This document shows, piece after piece, positions 34,025 to 34,086 of a stretch of DNA of 34,086 nt. The DNA is from Saprospiraceae bacterium (lineage in GTDB: Bacteria; Bacteroidota; Bacteroidia; Chitinophagales; Saprospiraceae), in NCBI GenBank assembly GCA_020631135.1, contig JAHDHU010000026.1:1-34086 (forward strand), in the 5' to 3' direction. The position numbers were made by a program, and so were the translations under genes. Below the pieces are notes generated by a model, which had not been told where the DNA came from, did no database searches, and saw only the letters and a program-made list of their open reading frames with translations. Position 1 is the stretch's first letter; the number at the start of each line of letters is the position of its first letter.

Positions 34025-34086
34025 TTATTTCTTTTTCTTATGTCTGTTTTTTCTAAGTCTCTTTTTTCTCTTGTGAGTAGAGATCT
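34025..34086 (-). CDS. AURKAIP1/COX24-type tiny basic protein (5' truncated)
   Basis: The minus-strand frame entering from the right edge reads ISTHKRKKRLRKNRHKKKK and then TAA (34025-34027). This matches the C-terminus of the ~35-residue, extremely basic Bacteroidota protein that databases name AURKAIP1/COX24 domain-containing, related to mitochondrial ribosomal protein mS38. It is probably a small-subunit ribosome component, although that role is inferred from the family. The N-terminal ~14 residues lie outside the window. It is upstream of rng on the same strand, about 195 bp away, so the two RNA-related genes may be neighbours rather than an operon. Confidence 0.78.
   Translation of the reverse strand, partial: ISTHKRKKRLRKNRHKKKK

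Noticed and set aside
1-34086. CRISPR arrays, tRNA/rRNA genes, IS transposases, phage genes or known defence systems.
   Set aside because: I saw no regular spacer-repeat pattern, cloverleaf, transposase motif, phage structural gene or defence-family signature in any frame; the window reads as core and envelope genes.

Overview
The window looks like a chromosomal segment of a Bacteroidota bacterium, probably of the Saprospiria/Cytophagia type. It is AT-rich. Two large secreted enzymes carry type IX secretion (T9SS) C-terminal sorting domains. There is a multi-domain OmpA protein with PorE-like architecture. Where promoters can be guessed they fit the Bacteroidota TAnnTTTG -7 element, and Shine-Dalgarno sequences are generally absent. 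I see no phage, IS element, CRISPR array, tRNA or rRNA.

Layout, left to right. (1) 1-1142 (+): the 3' part of a flavin-reductase-like protein coupled to a TMEM220-type membrane protein. (2) 1099-4388 (-): rlmD, a small unknown protein, a DUF1648-type membrane protein and an LPG-synthase-TM/flippase-like protein in a tight row. The last of these overlaps the convergent TMEM220 gene by 44 nt. (3) 4684-5016 (+): a small exported protein followed by a terminator. (4) 5067-9718 (-): DinB-like protein, radical SAM/SPASM protein, TPR protein and the PorE-like OmpA protein. (5) 9832-10551 (+): HMA-domain/MauE-DoxX fusion, convergent with ssb (10610-10966, -). (6) 11313-13415 (+): T9SS-exported lipase-like hydrolase, followed by a ~100-nt structured repeat. 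(7) 13538-15294 (-): fatty acid desaturase coupled to a GNAT-like protein. (8) 15538-20105 (+): a large Asp-box/sortilin-type beta-propeller protein, a PhzF-family protein and peptidyl-tRNA hydrolase. (9) 20160-28713 (-): a seven-gene operon encoding HlyD-type adaptor, TolC-type outer membrane protein, ABC ATPase, two MacB/FtsX-type permeases, an NtrC-type sigma-54 activator and an NtrY-like histidine kinase. (10) 28943-31207 (+): T9SS-exported M43 metalloprotease with a good terminator. (11) 31273-34086 (-): glycosyltransferase-like protein, RNase E/G and, at the edge, the end of a tiny basic AURKAIP1/COX24-type protein.

The most coherent system is the seven-gene efflux/two-component operon. 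Directly upstream of its first gene is a near-consensus sigma-54 promoter (-24/-12). About 60-80 bp further upstream are two related 16-bp dyads spaced 22 bp centre to centre, where an NtrC-type activator would bind. The sequence therefore suggests an autoregulated envelope-export module whose sensor pair is the distal part of the operon it controls. The gene families are familiar; the regulatory reading is inference from sequence. Other points worth attention are a perfect 24-bp palindrome between ssb and the lipase gene, the structured intergenic repeat, a perfect 16-bp palindrome upstream of rlmD, three genes for which TTG is the only reasonable start, and the tiny ribosome-type protein at the right edge.
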